Shown in pieces: positions 47,995-55,994 of a stretch of DNA of 64,000 nt. The first letter of the stretch is position 1. Every line of letters starts with the position of its first letter. The DNA is from Enterovibrio baiacu (GTDB lineage Bacteria > Pseudomonadota > Gammaproteobacteria > Enterobacterales > Vibrionaceae): the NCBI RefSeq assembly GCF_004120195.1, contig NZ_SCHN01000005.1:62001-126000 (forward strand). The letters are read 5' to 3'. Below the pieces are notes generated by a model, which was not told the origin of the DNA, did no database searches, and worked only from the letters and a program-made list of their open reading frames with translations. The position numbers were made by a program, and so were the translations under genes.

Positions 47995-48732
47995 TTACTC
48001 CTTAACCTGAGCCGGATGAGAATAAAACGGTGCGCCTTTAATCCAGAGCTTCAATGCTTGCCAATAAATGGAAGCCACCACTTTTACTGTCATCACCGGT
48101 GTCTTAACGATGAGTTTGCTGAGTTCTTTTGATGTGAAAGGCTTCTTTGTTAGCGCAAGCGTTGCATCAAATTCCTTCTCGCCGCGGTGTGTTTCTAAGT
48201 GCACAAACGCGGTTTTGTCCAAAGGACGAAGCTTCCACACGTATTTTTGATCGACGGGATTAAACGGGGAGACATGAAACGCTTTATTGTTCTCCCAACG
48301 TTTGCCCGCAGGAATCGCGTAATAATGACGCTGATTCCAAGGTGTATTGCTGACCTCGGCAAGAATGTATTGCCATTGGTCATTTTCGTCATACAGGTAG
48401 TAAAAATTCACAGGGCTAAAATAGAGCCCGAAATACCGCAGGTGACAGAGCGCGAAAACTTTTCCCTCGACGCGCTTGCCGGTTAACGCATGAACCTTGT
48501 CTTGTACCGCTTGTTTGGTGTCTACGCGCCCTTCCATGTAGTCAGGACGGTGAAACGTTGCCACGCCCCACTTTCTTAACGAAAAGCCACGCACGTTTTG
48601 TACCAATGCATCTAGCTCATCAAGATCAATCATGGGCATGAACATGGGATAGGTGAATCCGTGCTCAACCGGCGTAAAACGACGGTGACGAACGCTGCCT
48701 ACAAACAGACCGCTGTTGGCGTCTGTGTTCAT
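47995..48732 (-). CDS. DUF1365 protein
   Basis: The 245-aa protein shows the DUF1365 pattern 'LFVGSVRHRRFTPVEHGFTYPMFM' (in part), 'FHRPDYM', 'CHLRYFGLYFSPVNFYYLYD' and 'EVSNTPWNQRHYYAIP'. It almost always accompanies the FAD oxidoreductase and cfa-like genes, as here, and is presumed to act on the same lipids; mechanism unknown. It overlaps the FAD oxidoreductase stop by 4 bp. Confidence 0.88.
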   Translation of the reverse strand: MNTDANSGLFVGSVRHRRFTPVEHGFTYPMFMPMIDLDELDALVQNVRGFSLRKWGVATFHRPDYMEGRVDTKQAVQDKVHALTGKRVEGKVFALCHLRYFGLYFSPVNFYYLYDENDQWQYILAEVSNTPWNQRHYYAIPAGKRWENNKAFHVSPFNPVDQKYVWKLRPLDKTAFVHLETHRGEKEFDATLALTKKPFTSKELSKLIVKTPVMTVKVVASIYWQALKLWIKGAPFYSHPAQVKE

Positions 48733-50015
48733 GACGCGCTCCTTAGTGGAACGGGTAGATCGTTAATCGCGCTAACAACGTCTAGTCCGCTTCTTACGCC
48801 GTCTTCATGGAATCCGTTGTACCAATACGCACCGCAGAACCATGTGCGATCAATTCCGTTTACCAAATGACGTTCTTTTTGTGCATCGATGCACTTTTGG
48901 TCGAAAACCGGGTGCGCATACACAAACTCACGGAGCACTTTTTCTGGCGCAATATGGTCTGTTTGATTGAGGGTGACACAGAAGGTCTCTGGCGCATCAA
49001 TCCCTTGCAAGATGTTCATGTCATAGGTCAGGGCCGCAGGTCGATCTTCCCGTCCATCACTGGCACCTAGGTGGTAATTCCAGCTTGCCCATGCGGCTTT
49101 GCGACGTGGCAATAAGGATTCATCAGTGTGCAGCACCACGTCGTTATCTTGGTAATCGATCGCGCCGAGAATGGCTGACTCATCTTTGCTCGGGTCAATG
49201 AGCATTTTTAGCGCTTGATCGCTGTGACACGCAAAAATCACATGATCAAATCTCTCAATGCCTGTATATGTTTCAATGACTACATCGTGTGATGTGCGTT
49301 CAACGCGAAGTACTGGCGTGCTCAAGCGGATTGAGGATTCAAACGCCGGCACCATTTTTCTTACGTATTCACGAGAACCACCTGGGATCACATACCACTG
49401 TGGGCGATTGGTGACATCCAGCAAGCCGTGGTTTTGGAAGAAACGCAGGAAGAACTTGAGAGGAAACGCGCGCATATCTGACAAGGTGGAAGACCAAATC
49501 GCCGCGCCCATCGGAAGAATGTAGTTCTGGCAGAAGTAGTCGCTGAATTTGCGGCTTTCGAGAAAATCGCCCAGCGTTTGCTCAATCAATGGATCGCCGT
49601 GGGTTGCGATGGAATGCGCTTCTCTGGCTTCTTTATTAAAACGCAAGATTTCTCGGATAAACAAGTAGAACTTTGGATTGAACAGATTACGCTTTTGCGC
49701 AAACAAAGAGGCCACGCTGTGGCCATTGTATTCAAGGCCGTTGTCTTCGTTGCGAACACTGAAGCTCATTTCAGAATCTTGACCCGTGATACCAATGTCG
49801 GCCATGAGTTTCTGGAAGTTTGGGTACGTGCGATCGTTGAAAACAATAAAGCCTGTATCAATGGCGTATTTGCCGCTTTCAACTTCAACGTCGACGGTCG
49901 CTGTGTGCCCGCCTATATAATCGTTGGCTTCGAACAGCGTGATGTCGTGGTTTTTGTGTAGGTAATGCGCACAGGTAAGACCTGAAATACCTGAGCCGAT
50001 GATTGCAATTTTCAT
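48729..50015 (-). CDS. FAD-dependent amine-oxidase-like oxidoreductase
   Basis: The 428-aa flavoprotein has an N-terminal dinucleotide motif ('IAIIGSGISGLTCAHYL'), 'LFEANDYIGGHTATVDV' and 'GFIVFNDRTYPNF', with a C-terminal FAD region around 'NGIDRTWFCGAYWYNGFHEDG'. It belongs to the NAD(P)-binding/amine-oxidase-like group found next to DUF1365 and cfa-like genes. It may desaturate or oxidise acyl chains. Both ends overlap neighbours by 4 bp. Confidence 0.88.
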   Translation of the reverse strand: MKIAIIGSGISGLTCAHYLHKNHDITLFEANDYIGGHTATVDVEVESGKYAIDTGFIVFNDRTYPNFQKLMADIGITGQDSEMSFSVRNEDNGLEYNGHSVASLFAQKRNLFNPKFYLFIREILRFNKEAREAHSIATHGDPLIEQTLGDFLESRKFSDYFCQNYILPMGAAIWSSTLSDMRAFPLKFFLRFFQNHGLLDVTNRPQWYVIPGGSREYVRKMVPAFESSIRLSTPVLRVERTSHDVVIETYTGIERFDHVIFACHSDQALKMLIDPSKDESAILGAIDYQDNDVVLHTDESLLPRRKAAWASWNYHLGASDGREDRPAALTYDMNILQGIDAPETFCVTLNQTDHIAPEKVLREFVYAHPVFDQKCIDAQKERHLVNGIDRTWFCGAYWYNGFHEDGVRSGLDVVSAINDLPVPLRSAS

Positions 50016-50743
50016 TGTGCATTCCTTGTTATTTTTTTAACGAGCGCAAACTGACATGCCATTGGCAAAGTGGCTAAGAACTTGAGTATGTAACTGAATT
50101 TTTTCGGGAAATGCACCTCGGCTTTTCTTTTTTCTAAGCCTTGGCGTATTGCGAGCGATGCTTCCTCAGATGAGACCATCATAGGCATAGCGAAATCGTT
50201 TTTGTCCGTGAGCGGTGTTTTTACAAACCCCGGCGAGACAAGTGACACCGTCACTCCTTTTGGTTCTAAATCCACGGAAAGTGAGCGAGAAAGATAAGAT
50301 ACCGCCGCTTTTGACGCGCCGTAGGCTTCGGCTCGCGGCAAACCGAGGTAAGCGGCTGTAGAGCCCATTAGCGCAAGGTGTGTGCCGTCAGTAAAGCGTG
50401 CTTGTAGCGCTTCAATGCAATTCAAGATGCCAAACACATTGATGTCGAAAACACGTCGGAACAAGGTTACGTCAATACGACCTTCTTCGATGTATTCGCA
50501 CGTGCCTGCATTTAGGATGATTAAGTCGAAGCGCTCAGTTTGAGATGACAGAGCACGTTTGGTGTCATCCAAATCGGTGGCGTCAAAGCGCAATGAAGTG
50601 ACATTGTCACGCTCTAAGGCAAGTGCATCAATGTGCTGTGTGTTGCGGCCGCAGCCCACGACATGCCAGCCATTTTCAGCATAGTCTTTCGCGAGCTGTA
50701 GGCCTATGCCCGATGAAGCGCCGGTGATTAATACGCGTTTCAT
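50012..50743 (-). CDS. short-chain dehydrogenase/reductase
   Basis: The 243-aa SDR has the NAD(P) motif 'VLITGASSGIGLQLA', 'ILNAGTCEY', catalytic Ser ('LALMGSTAAYLG') and the Tyr-x3-Lys pair ('EAYGASKAAVSYLSRSLS'). After it comes 'PGFVKTPLTDKNDF'. It is a soluble oxidoreductase, substrate unknown, and belongs to the conserved photo-stress gene set. It overlaps both neighbours by 4 bp. Confidence 0.9.
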   Translation of the reverse strand: MKRVLITGASSGIGLQLAKDYAENGWHVVGCGRNTQHIDALALERDNVTSLRFDATDLDDTKRALSSQTERFDLIILNAGTCEYIEEGRIDVTLFRRVFDINVFGILNCIEALQARFTDGTHLALMGSTAAYLGLPRAEAYGASKAAVSYLSRSLSVDLEPKGVTVSLVSPGFVKTPLTDKNDFAMPMMVSSEEASLAIRQGLEKRKAEVHFPKKFSYILKFLATLPMACQFALVKKITRNAQ

Positions 50744-51207
50744 TGGCCTAACCTCTTTTTGATCATTTTGACCGCAGACCCCAACACTGGCAGCGCTTCA
50801 TACAGCATTTCACCTAAGTCAAAAAAGTCGCGGTGCATCACCACGCGCCCTTCTTTCAATCCCAACTTGGTACACCCTTTAACGGCACGCTCTGCACCGC
50901 CTTCAAGCTTGGGATGCGACAACGTCATGGTCCAACTGATAAAGGCAATGTCGCCATTTACAGCGTGATCATGAATTTCGAAACGGCAGTCCGTCACGTT
51001 GGTGTACATGGTGTCGAAATAGCGCGCGAGGTTGTCGTACCCCTCTATGCGGTGTGCAGGGTCTTCGAAGACAACATCGTGACTGTAAATCGCGTCCAGC
51101 GTATCGAGGTTGTCTTTACGCAAGGCCTGATAAACATGAATAAACCGTTCAAGCGTTGCCGCTTCTGAGGAATAAATGTGGTCTGACGTTGCAGTGCTTT
51201 GCATCAT
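50740..51207 (-). CDS. NTF2/SnoaL-like small protein
   Basis: The 155-aa protein has the cone-shaped NTF2-like fold signature: 'RFIHVYQALRKDNLDTLDAIYSHDVVFEDP' (in parts), 'IEGYDNLARYFDTMYTNV', 'HDHAVNGDIAFISWTMTLSHP' (in part) and 'HRDFFDLGEMLYEALP'. Such folds act as isomerases, hydrolases or binding proteins. It is coupled by 4-bp overlaps to the photolyase upstream and the SDR downstream. Confidence 0.85.
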   Translation of the reverse strand: MMQSTATSDHIYSSEAATLERFIHVYQALRKDNLDTLDAIYSHDVVFEDPAHRIEGYDNLARYFDTMYTNVTDCRFEIHDHAVNGDIAFISWTMTLSHPKLEGGAERAVKGCTKLGLKEGRVVMHRDFFDLGEMLYEALPVLGSAVKMIKKRLGQ

Positions 51208-52655
51208 GATTCAACCCTTTGTTTGGACGGTCCCGACTTCGCCGTTTCGAACATTTCAATCGCTTTTTGACGTGCAAGTTTATGGTCAACAATGGGTTTC
51301 ACGTATGACAGCTCAATGCCATTTTTTTCCGCCCATTTATGCGGTTCATGTATCGACTTGTCTGGAACAGTTTCTAATTCTTTCAACCATCTACGGATGA
51401 ATCTCGCATTGGGATCAAACTTCTTGCCCTGCGTGGTTGGGTTAAACACTCTGAAATAAGGTTGGGCATCCGTGCCTACAGACGCAGACCACTGCCATCC
51501 ACCATTATTGGCAGCGAAATCGCCATCAATAAGCTTCCAGTTAAAGTAACGCTCACCCCATCGCCAATCGATGTGTAAGTCCTTAACAAGGAAACTGGCA
51601 ACAATCATTCGCAGGCGATTGTGCATCCACCCCGTTTCATTCAACTGGCGCATGGCGGCATCAACGATGGGATACCCGGTTTTCCCCTGCTTCCAACGCT
51701 CAAACAACAGCTCGTCTCGGTTCCACGCGATGTTGTCTGTCCATTCGAGGAAGGCTTTTCCGCGGCTGATCGCAGGATAGGTAGCCGCAATGTGTTGGTA
51801 GAATTCTCGCCAAACGATTTCAGACAACCAAACGTTCGCCCCGCCGGTGCCTTTCTCTAAGCAATCTTTCGACTCCAGCATTAATCGTGCAATACATTGT
51901 CGCGGTGAAATAGCCCCTATCGCGAGGTAAGGTGATAACTGGCTGGTGGCCGGAATGGCGGGAAAATCGCGCAAATTTTCATATTGTTCGACGCGATAGC
52001 GACAGAAATCACGCATGCGTTGAATGATGGCGCTGTCATCTACAGGCCAGCTGACCGAATCATCTTGGTGATAGTGCAGTTCTATCTCACCTTGCCCTCT
52101 CAGCATGCTTGAAGTGATAGAACACGCTGGCACAGGCTCGGGCGACGCCAGAGGTGCAACACCATGTAAGGCGAGTTTTGCTATCCATGTTTTCTTAAAA
52201 GGCGTGAAAACGCGATACATGGTTCCTGAGCCATTCGTCACCGTGCCAGGCGCGAAAACGCACTTATAGTCATACGCATGGAAGCTTGTCCCTGTGAGAC
52301 TCAATAAACCCGCAATGGCGTTATCACGGTTAATCTCATCAATTTCATGGTCCCGCGTGCAATAGACATCCGAGATTTGATATTGCTGACAGAGCTGCGC
52401 AATCAGGGGATTGATGTCGCTGTAGTAATTCGCACAATGCACCATCAACGGAATGTTCAGCGCTTCGAGCTCAGTACGTAATACGTGCAGACGACGACGA
52501 ATCAAATCAGCCTGAATGGGAGCGTTGCAGTACCTTTTCCACTGTAAAGGCGTTTCATAGTACACTGCGATAACCGACTCGCCAGACTTACACGCTTCCG
52601 TCAGTGCAAGGTTGTCCTTTACGCGCAGATCTCGCCTAAACCAAACCAATTTCAT
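51204..52655 (-). CDS. phrB: deoxyribodipyrimidine photolyase
   Basis: The 483-aa class I photolyase has an N-terminal antenna-binding domain ('LVWFRRDLRVKDNLAL') and a C-terminal FAD domain. The latter shows 'LSPYLAIGAISPRQC', 'WLSEIVWREFYQHI', 'GKTGYPIVDAAMRQL', 'GWMHNRLRMIVASFLVKDL' and 'NNGGWQWSASVGTDAQPYFR'. The Trp residues for electron transfer and the Asn/Gly FAD site are present. It repairs UV pyrimidine dimers with blue light. It is third in the operon, coupled by 4-bp overlaps to the MerR gene and the NTF2-like gene. Confidence 0.95.
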   Translation of the reverse strand: MKLVWFRRDLRVKDNLALTEACKSGESVIAVYYETPLQWKRYCNAPIQADLIRRRLHVLRTELEALNIPLMVHCANYYSDINPLIAQLCQQYQISDVYCTRDHEIDEINRDNAIAGLLSLTGTSFHAYDYKCVFAPGTVTNGSGTMYRVFTPFKKTWIAKLALHGVAPLASPEPVPACSITSSMLRGQGEIELHYHQDDSVSWPVDDSAIIQRMRDFCRYRVEQYENLRDFPAIPATSQLSPYLAIGAISPRQCIARLMLESKDCLEKGTGGANVWLSEIVWREFYQHIAATYPAISRGKAFLEWTDNIAWNRDELLFERWKQGKTGYPIVDAAMRQLNETGWMHNRLRMIVASFLVKDLHIDWRWGERYFNWKLIDGDFAANNGGWQWSASVGTDAQPYFRVFNPTTQGKKFDPNARFIRRWLKELETVPDKSIHEPHKWAEKNGIELSYVKPIVDHKLARQKAIEMFETAKSGPSKQRVES

Positions 52656-53572
52656 TGAAATTGCTCCCTTTCACTTTTTTCACTTACCGATGAACTCGAC
52701 GCCTTCTCGGCATGTTGAGTTTTTGAGGTGGTGAACAAATCTGAATGAATAACGCGGCACTTCCCCAGCAAAGACACAGACACAAGTTCTTCGTCGGCGA
52801 TGGTGACGACATCGCGTTTCATGGATGCTGACAGTGCAACCTCAGAAAAAATAACTAACTCCTTGGTATCGCTGTTTTTAATCGTTTTCACCAAAGAAAT
52901 AAGATTAGAATCAAGCCCTTCTATAGTTGTGACGGCGTAACCTTTTGATTGATAGTTGAGCGCTTGTCCATAGAAAAGGTGCAAATCATTCATAGACGTC
53001 GACACCAACACACAGTGTTTTTTGCTCGGTGCTTTCTGGCCCAATTGAAAACAGCGCAACAACTCATGGCGCAACGCCGTTAACCAAGTATTTAAACAAA
53101 GGCCTATCACGTCAGATTTCTGCTCAGAGAAGAATGCTGTCAGCGGAATAAACAGGTTTCGTTCTAACACTGTAATGGGATAGTGCTTGGTGAGTTCAGA
53201 CAGCAGACGCTTCAATCGCGGCACGTCAAAATCCATCACTGCTTTTTTGAGCTCATCGGCTTCCCTCGCCATTTCAGTATCAGACGAGGTGTTGGGTGTG
53301 AATGTCTCATCGTTAAGTAGCGCTTTTACTTGTCCCACAGGTACACCACGATCGAGCCATTTAAGAATGTTATTGATGAGCGCCACATCCTTGCTTGTGT
53401 ACATGCGATGACCTTTGGGCGTTCGCTGCGGCTTTAACAAGCCGTAGCGACGTTGCCAAGCTCTCAGCGTGACGGTGTTAACCCCCGTCACCTCTGAGAC
53501 TTCTCCAATAGAGAGCAACGGCTTTTCATCCGAAAGGTTGTTCTCTATGACGTGGTCGTTTATCGCTTTCAT
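52652..53572 (-). CDS. MerR-family regulator, class II LitR-like
   Basis: The protein (306 aa from ATG 53572, with AGGAAG 6 bp upstream) has an N-terminal MerR helix-turn-helix ('LSIGEVSEVTGVNTVTLRAW', then 'RRYGLLKPQRTPKGHRMY'). The longer C-terminal part resembles the B12-binding region of LitR/CarH, but its key motifs are altered: 'NDLHLFYG' stands where DxHxxG would be, and the Trp/Glu-His adenosyl pocket is not evident. This matches class II LitR proteins, which do not sense light through B12 themselves. With photolyase next door and two TGTACA-N12-TGTACA sites upstream, it is the likely operon regulator. Confidence 0.82.
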   Translation of the reverse strand: MKAINDHVIENNLSDEKPLLSIGEVSEVTGVNTVTLRAWQRRYGLLKPQRTPKGHRMYTSKDVALINNILKWLDRGVPVGQVKALLNDETFTPNTSSDTEMAREADELKKAVMDFDVPRLKRLLSELTKHYPITVLERNLFIPLTAFFSEQKSDVIGLCLNTWLTALRHELLRCFQLGQKAPSKKHCVLVSTSMNDLHLFYGQALNYQSKGYAVTTIEGLDSNLISLVKTIKNSDTKELVIFSEVALSASMKRDVVTIADEELVSVSLLGKCRVIHSDLFTTSKTQHAEKASSSSVSEKSEREQFQ

Positions 53573-53583
53573 ACCCAGCTTCC

Positions 53584-54540
53584 TCACAGCCCGTAACGGA
53601 GTCTTAGGCTGTCTGGATAAGGATGGAGGTAGCTTTGTCGCGACAAGTATTCATCCGGATGCTGTTGCAAGTGGTGATTGATCAGCGTCAATGGCGCGAG
53701 TAATGGCATTTCACCCTTACGGTATGCATGGATGAGGTTTGAAAGCTCTGCTTTTGAAGATTTATCTAAATCACGTTTGAAGTACCCCTGCAGGTGCATA
53801 AGCACATTGGTGTTGTTCTTTTTGCTCGCACAGTGAGCAATGGCTTTCATGAAACGATTGCGGTATTCGATGTAGAATTCATCGATGTCATGATCGGCAA
53901 TGTTGGCAACGAACTTACCGAGGGATTTGTATTCTGTTGGGCAATGCGCCATCAGCACCAATTTATAGCGGGAGTGAAACTCAACCACGGCACGGCGCGT
54001 AATGCCCTCGGCCATTGAGTCATGTAGATCTTTTAACGCAAACACACGAAACACAAAATTCTCGCGTAATACTGGATCGTTCAAACGGCCGTCTTCTTCA
54101 ACGGGCAACCAAGGCATGCGTTCCATCAGTTGTTTGGTATACAGACCAACACCGCTTTTCTCAGACGCGGCATAACCGCTTTCTTTGTACACCTTTACAC
54201 GTTCCATGCCACACGTTGGCGACTTCGCGCATACGACATAGCCACACAGATCCATGCTCGCTAATTGTTCCGTCTTCTTACGGCTGAAGGCTTCCATCTT
54301 TTCAGTGTGGTCAGCAGCGCTGTCTTTGGTTTCTACCAAACGGATGCCAATTTCGTCTCTGTCCAACAAACGAATGGTTGGGCGAGGAACTGACATGCCA
54401 ATAGCGACTTCAGGGCAGACAGGCACAAACTCTACATACGGCAACAATTCTTTCGCCACAAAGTGGCTGCGCTTATGACCGCTATCAAATCGGACCTTCT
54501 CTCCGATGACACAGGCGCTTACACCTAATTTAATGCTCAT
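53584..54540 (-). CDS. DUF523 and DUF1722 protein (YbgA-like)
   Basis: From ATG 54540 (GGGAGA upstream) the 318-aa protein has an N-terminal DUF523 domain ('KLGVSACVIGEKVRFDSGHKR', in part, 'CPEVAIGMSVPRPTIRL', 'CGYVVCAKSPTCGMERVKVY') with several Cys residues. A C-terminal DUF1722 (YbgA) domain follows ('LVEFHSRYKLVLMAHCP'-like, here 'VVEFHSRYKLVLMAH'). The pairing is typical beside phr genes. Activity is unknown, although E. coli ybgA sits next to phr. It is the first gene of the operon. Confidence 0.9.
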   Translation of the reverse strand: MSIKLGVSACVIGEKVRFDSGHKRSHFVAKELLPYVEFVPVCPEVAIGMSVPRPTIRLLDRDEIGIRLVETKDSAADHTEKMEAFSRKKTEQLASMDLCGYVVCAKSPTCGMERVKVYKESGYAASEKSGVGLYTKQLMERMPWLPVEEDGRLNDPVLRENFVFRVFALKDLHDSMAEGITRRAVVEFHSRYKLVLMAHCPTEYKSLGKFVANIADHDIDEFYIEYRNRFMKAIAHCASKKNNTNVLMHLQGYFKRDLDKSSKAELSNLIHAYRKGEMPLLAPLTLINHHLQQHPDEYLSRQSYLHPYPDSLRLRYGL

Positions 54541-54555
54541 CACACATCTCCCTGT

Positions 54556-54629
54556 TGTACATGCTTTTCTATTTGTACAACTTAGATAAGAAAAAAGATC
54601 ACTCTTGTACAAAATTTTTTATGTGTACA
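54556..54629 (-). promoter_or_regulatory. operon promoter with two TGTACA-N12-TGTACA operators
   Basis: Four TGTACA hexamers occur at 54556-54561, 54574-54579, 54606-54611 and 54624-54629, forming two pairs, each with exactly 12 bp between. A minus-strand promoter fits between them: -35 TTGTAC (54612-54607) overlapping the upstream pair and -10 TTATCT (54589-54584), 17-bp spacer. The downstream pair then covers the start point. This matches the T(G/A)TACA-N12-TGTA(C/T)A operator I recall for Pseudomonas putida PplR1, a class II LitR. Confidence 0.85.
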
Positions 54630-54645
54630 GTTTAGTAATAGCAAA

Positions 54646-54673
54646 ACGCCCCGACATTTACATGGCGGGGCGT
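54646..54673 (-). terminator. terminator of the SbmA-like transporter gene
   Basis: ACGCCCCG (54646-54653) and CGGGGCGT (54666-54673) pair; on the minus strand TTTTG follows. It insulates the photolyase operon promoter from the upstream gene. Confidence 0.75.
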
Positions 54674-54704
54674 AACAGTTTTCTTACTAATTTTTAATGT
54701 GTTA

Positions 54705-55709
54705 TTAGTCAGTAGCGGCTGATTTTTCCGCTTTTATCGCGAGATCAATTTCTTGTTCAAAGGCCTTCAGACGCTTGTGAATCGACATCAACTCAACAAT
54801 GGTCTTCCAAGAATTCACCAAAAACTGGAACGATTCTTCCACCTTGCCAAAGGCACGAACGATTTGTTGGAGCACGCCCAGCGTGATCACACCAGAAATA
54901 ATGGTAGGACCCAGTGCGATGTAAGGCACAATCACAGTGCCCTGCAGATAGGACCATTTTGCGATATCGAAATATAAATAGTGCTTATACAGGTTGAAGT
55001 AGTTTTTACGGACATTGGCAAACAGCTCACTCAGCGTTTCTGGCTCCGCGCGATTTTCATAATCTTCACCGTAAACCAGCTCTTTACGGTATGCCGCTTC
55101 AACTTTCTGATTCTTAAACTCAAGCCCTGGCAGTTTAATCCCCACCACAGCCAGCAACACGGTACCGAACAACGCCGAAATGATGGCGATGTAGACAAGA
55201 GAGTGCTCTACAGGCCCAATCCAAGGCAATTCAGTCACATTCTTACTGAGTTCCCAAAGTATTGGTAAGAAGGCCACCAGCGTCATCAATGAGCGCATAA
55301 ATGCCACACCCAAGGTCTCAACAATGCCAGCAAAACGCATAGTGTCTTCTTGCACACGTTGGGATGCACCTTCTATATGGCTGATCTTGCTCCAATGCGA
55401 GGTATAGTAATCATTCATCGCGGTACGCCAGCGGAACACATAGTGACGAATGAAAAAGTCGAGTACGACCGCAACGGTGATGTAAATTGTCGCGATTTTC
55501 AGGAAGGTTAAACACGACGAGAGGTATTCTTCAAACGTGACTGAGTTGGGCGTAGCAAGCGCCTGTTGAATCAAGTTATAGAAAGAACCAAACCATTCAT
55601 TGATTTCTACATCCAGTTCCACTTTGTACCAAGTCACATACAAGATAAGCGCACTACCGAGGATGGACCAAAGAAACCATCGCTTATCCAGAAAGAAAGA
55701 CTTAAACAT
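54705..55709 (-). CDS. SbmA/BacA-like peptide transporter
   Basis: The 334-aa inner-membrane protein has about six hydrophobic segments and SbmA/BacA landmarks: 'MFKSFF' start, 'FFIRHYVFRWRTAMNDYYTSHW' (in part), 'IEGASQRVQEDTMRFAGIVE' and a C-terminal 'FQFLVNSWKTIVELMSIHKRLKAFE'. ATG 55709 has AAGGA 8 bp upstream. The family resembles ABC exporters without an ATPase and takes up proline-rich peptides and B12-like compounds with protons. At 334 aa it is shorter than E. coli SbmA (406 aa). Monocistronic. Confidence 0.85.
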   Translation of the reverse strand: MFKSFFLDKRWFLWSILGSALILYVTWYKVELDVEINEWFGSFYNLIQQALATPNSVTFEEYLSSCLTFLKIATIYITVAVVLDFFIRHYVFRWRTAMNDYYTSHWSKISHIEGASQRVQEDTMRFAGIVETLGVAFMRSLMTLVAFLPILWELSKNVTELPWIGPVEHSLVYIAIISALFGTVLLAVVGIKLPGLEFKNQKVEAAYRKELVYGEDYENRAEPETLSELFANVRKNYFNLYKHYLYFDIAKWSYLQGTVIVPYIALGPTIISGVITLGVLQQIVRAFGKVEESFQFLVNSWKTIVELMSIHKRLKAFEQEIDLAIKAEKSAATD

Positions 55710-55994
55710 CCACACATCCTTAATTTTTTGTGTCATTCGCTCTTTGAGTCGTAAAACCACAAAGAGTTTATTCGCGCATTCCTAGTTGAACGATTTTCGA
55801 CCGAACATATTTCAATTCTAGACGGAATATTCGGGAATAACATCCAGTTAACAATTTGATCTTATTGATAAATGTATCAAATTAGAGGGTCGTTGACGAC
55901 TGTGTTTTCGAGGAAGAGTACGGCATACGCGGAATTCAGGAGATAAATATACCCAAACGACAACAACAGCGTTTGGGTATAGATCGAGTATTTG

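Noticed and set aside
51000-51020. Single TGTACA hexamer within the NTF2-like gene
   Set aside because: Isolated hexamers also occur inside other genes (for example near 10028 and 17951); without a partner 12 bp away they are not called operators.
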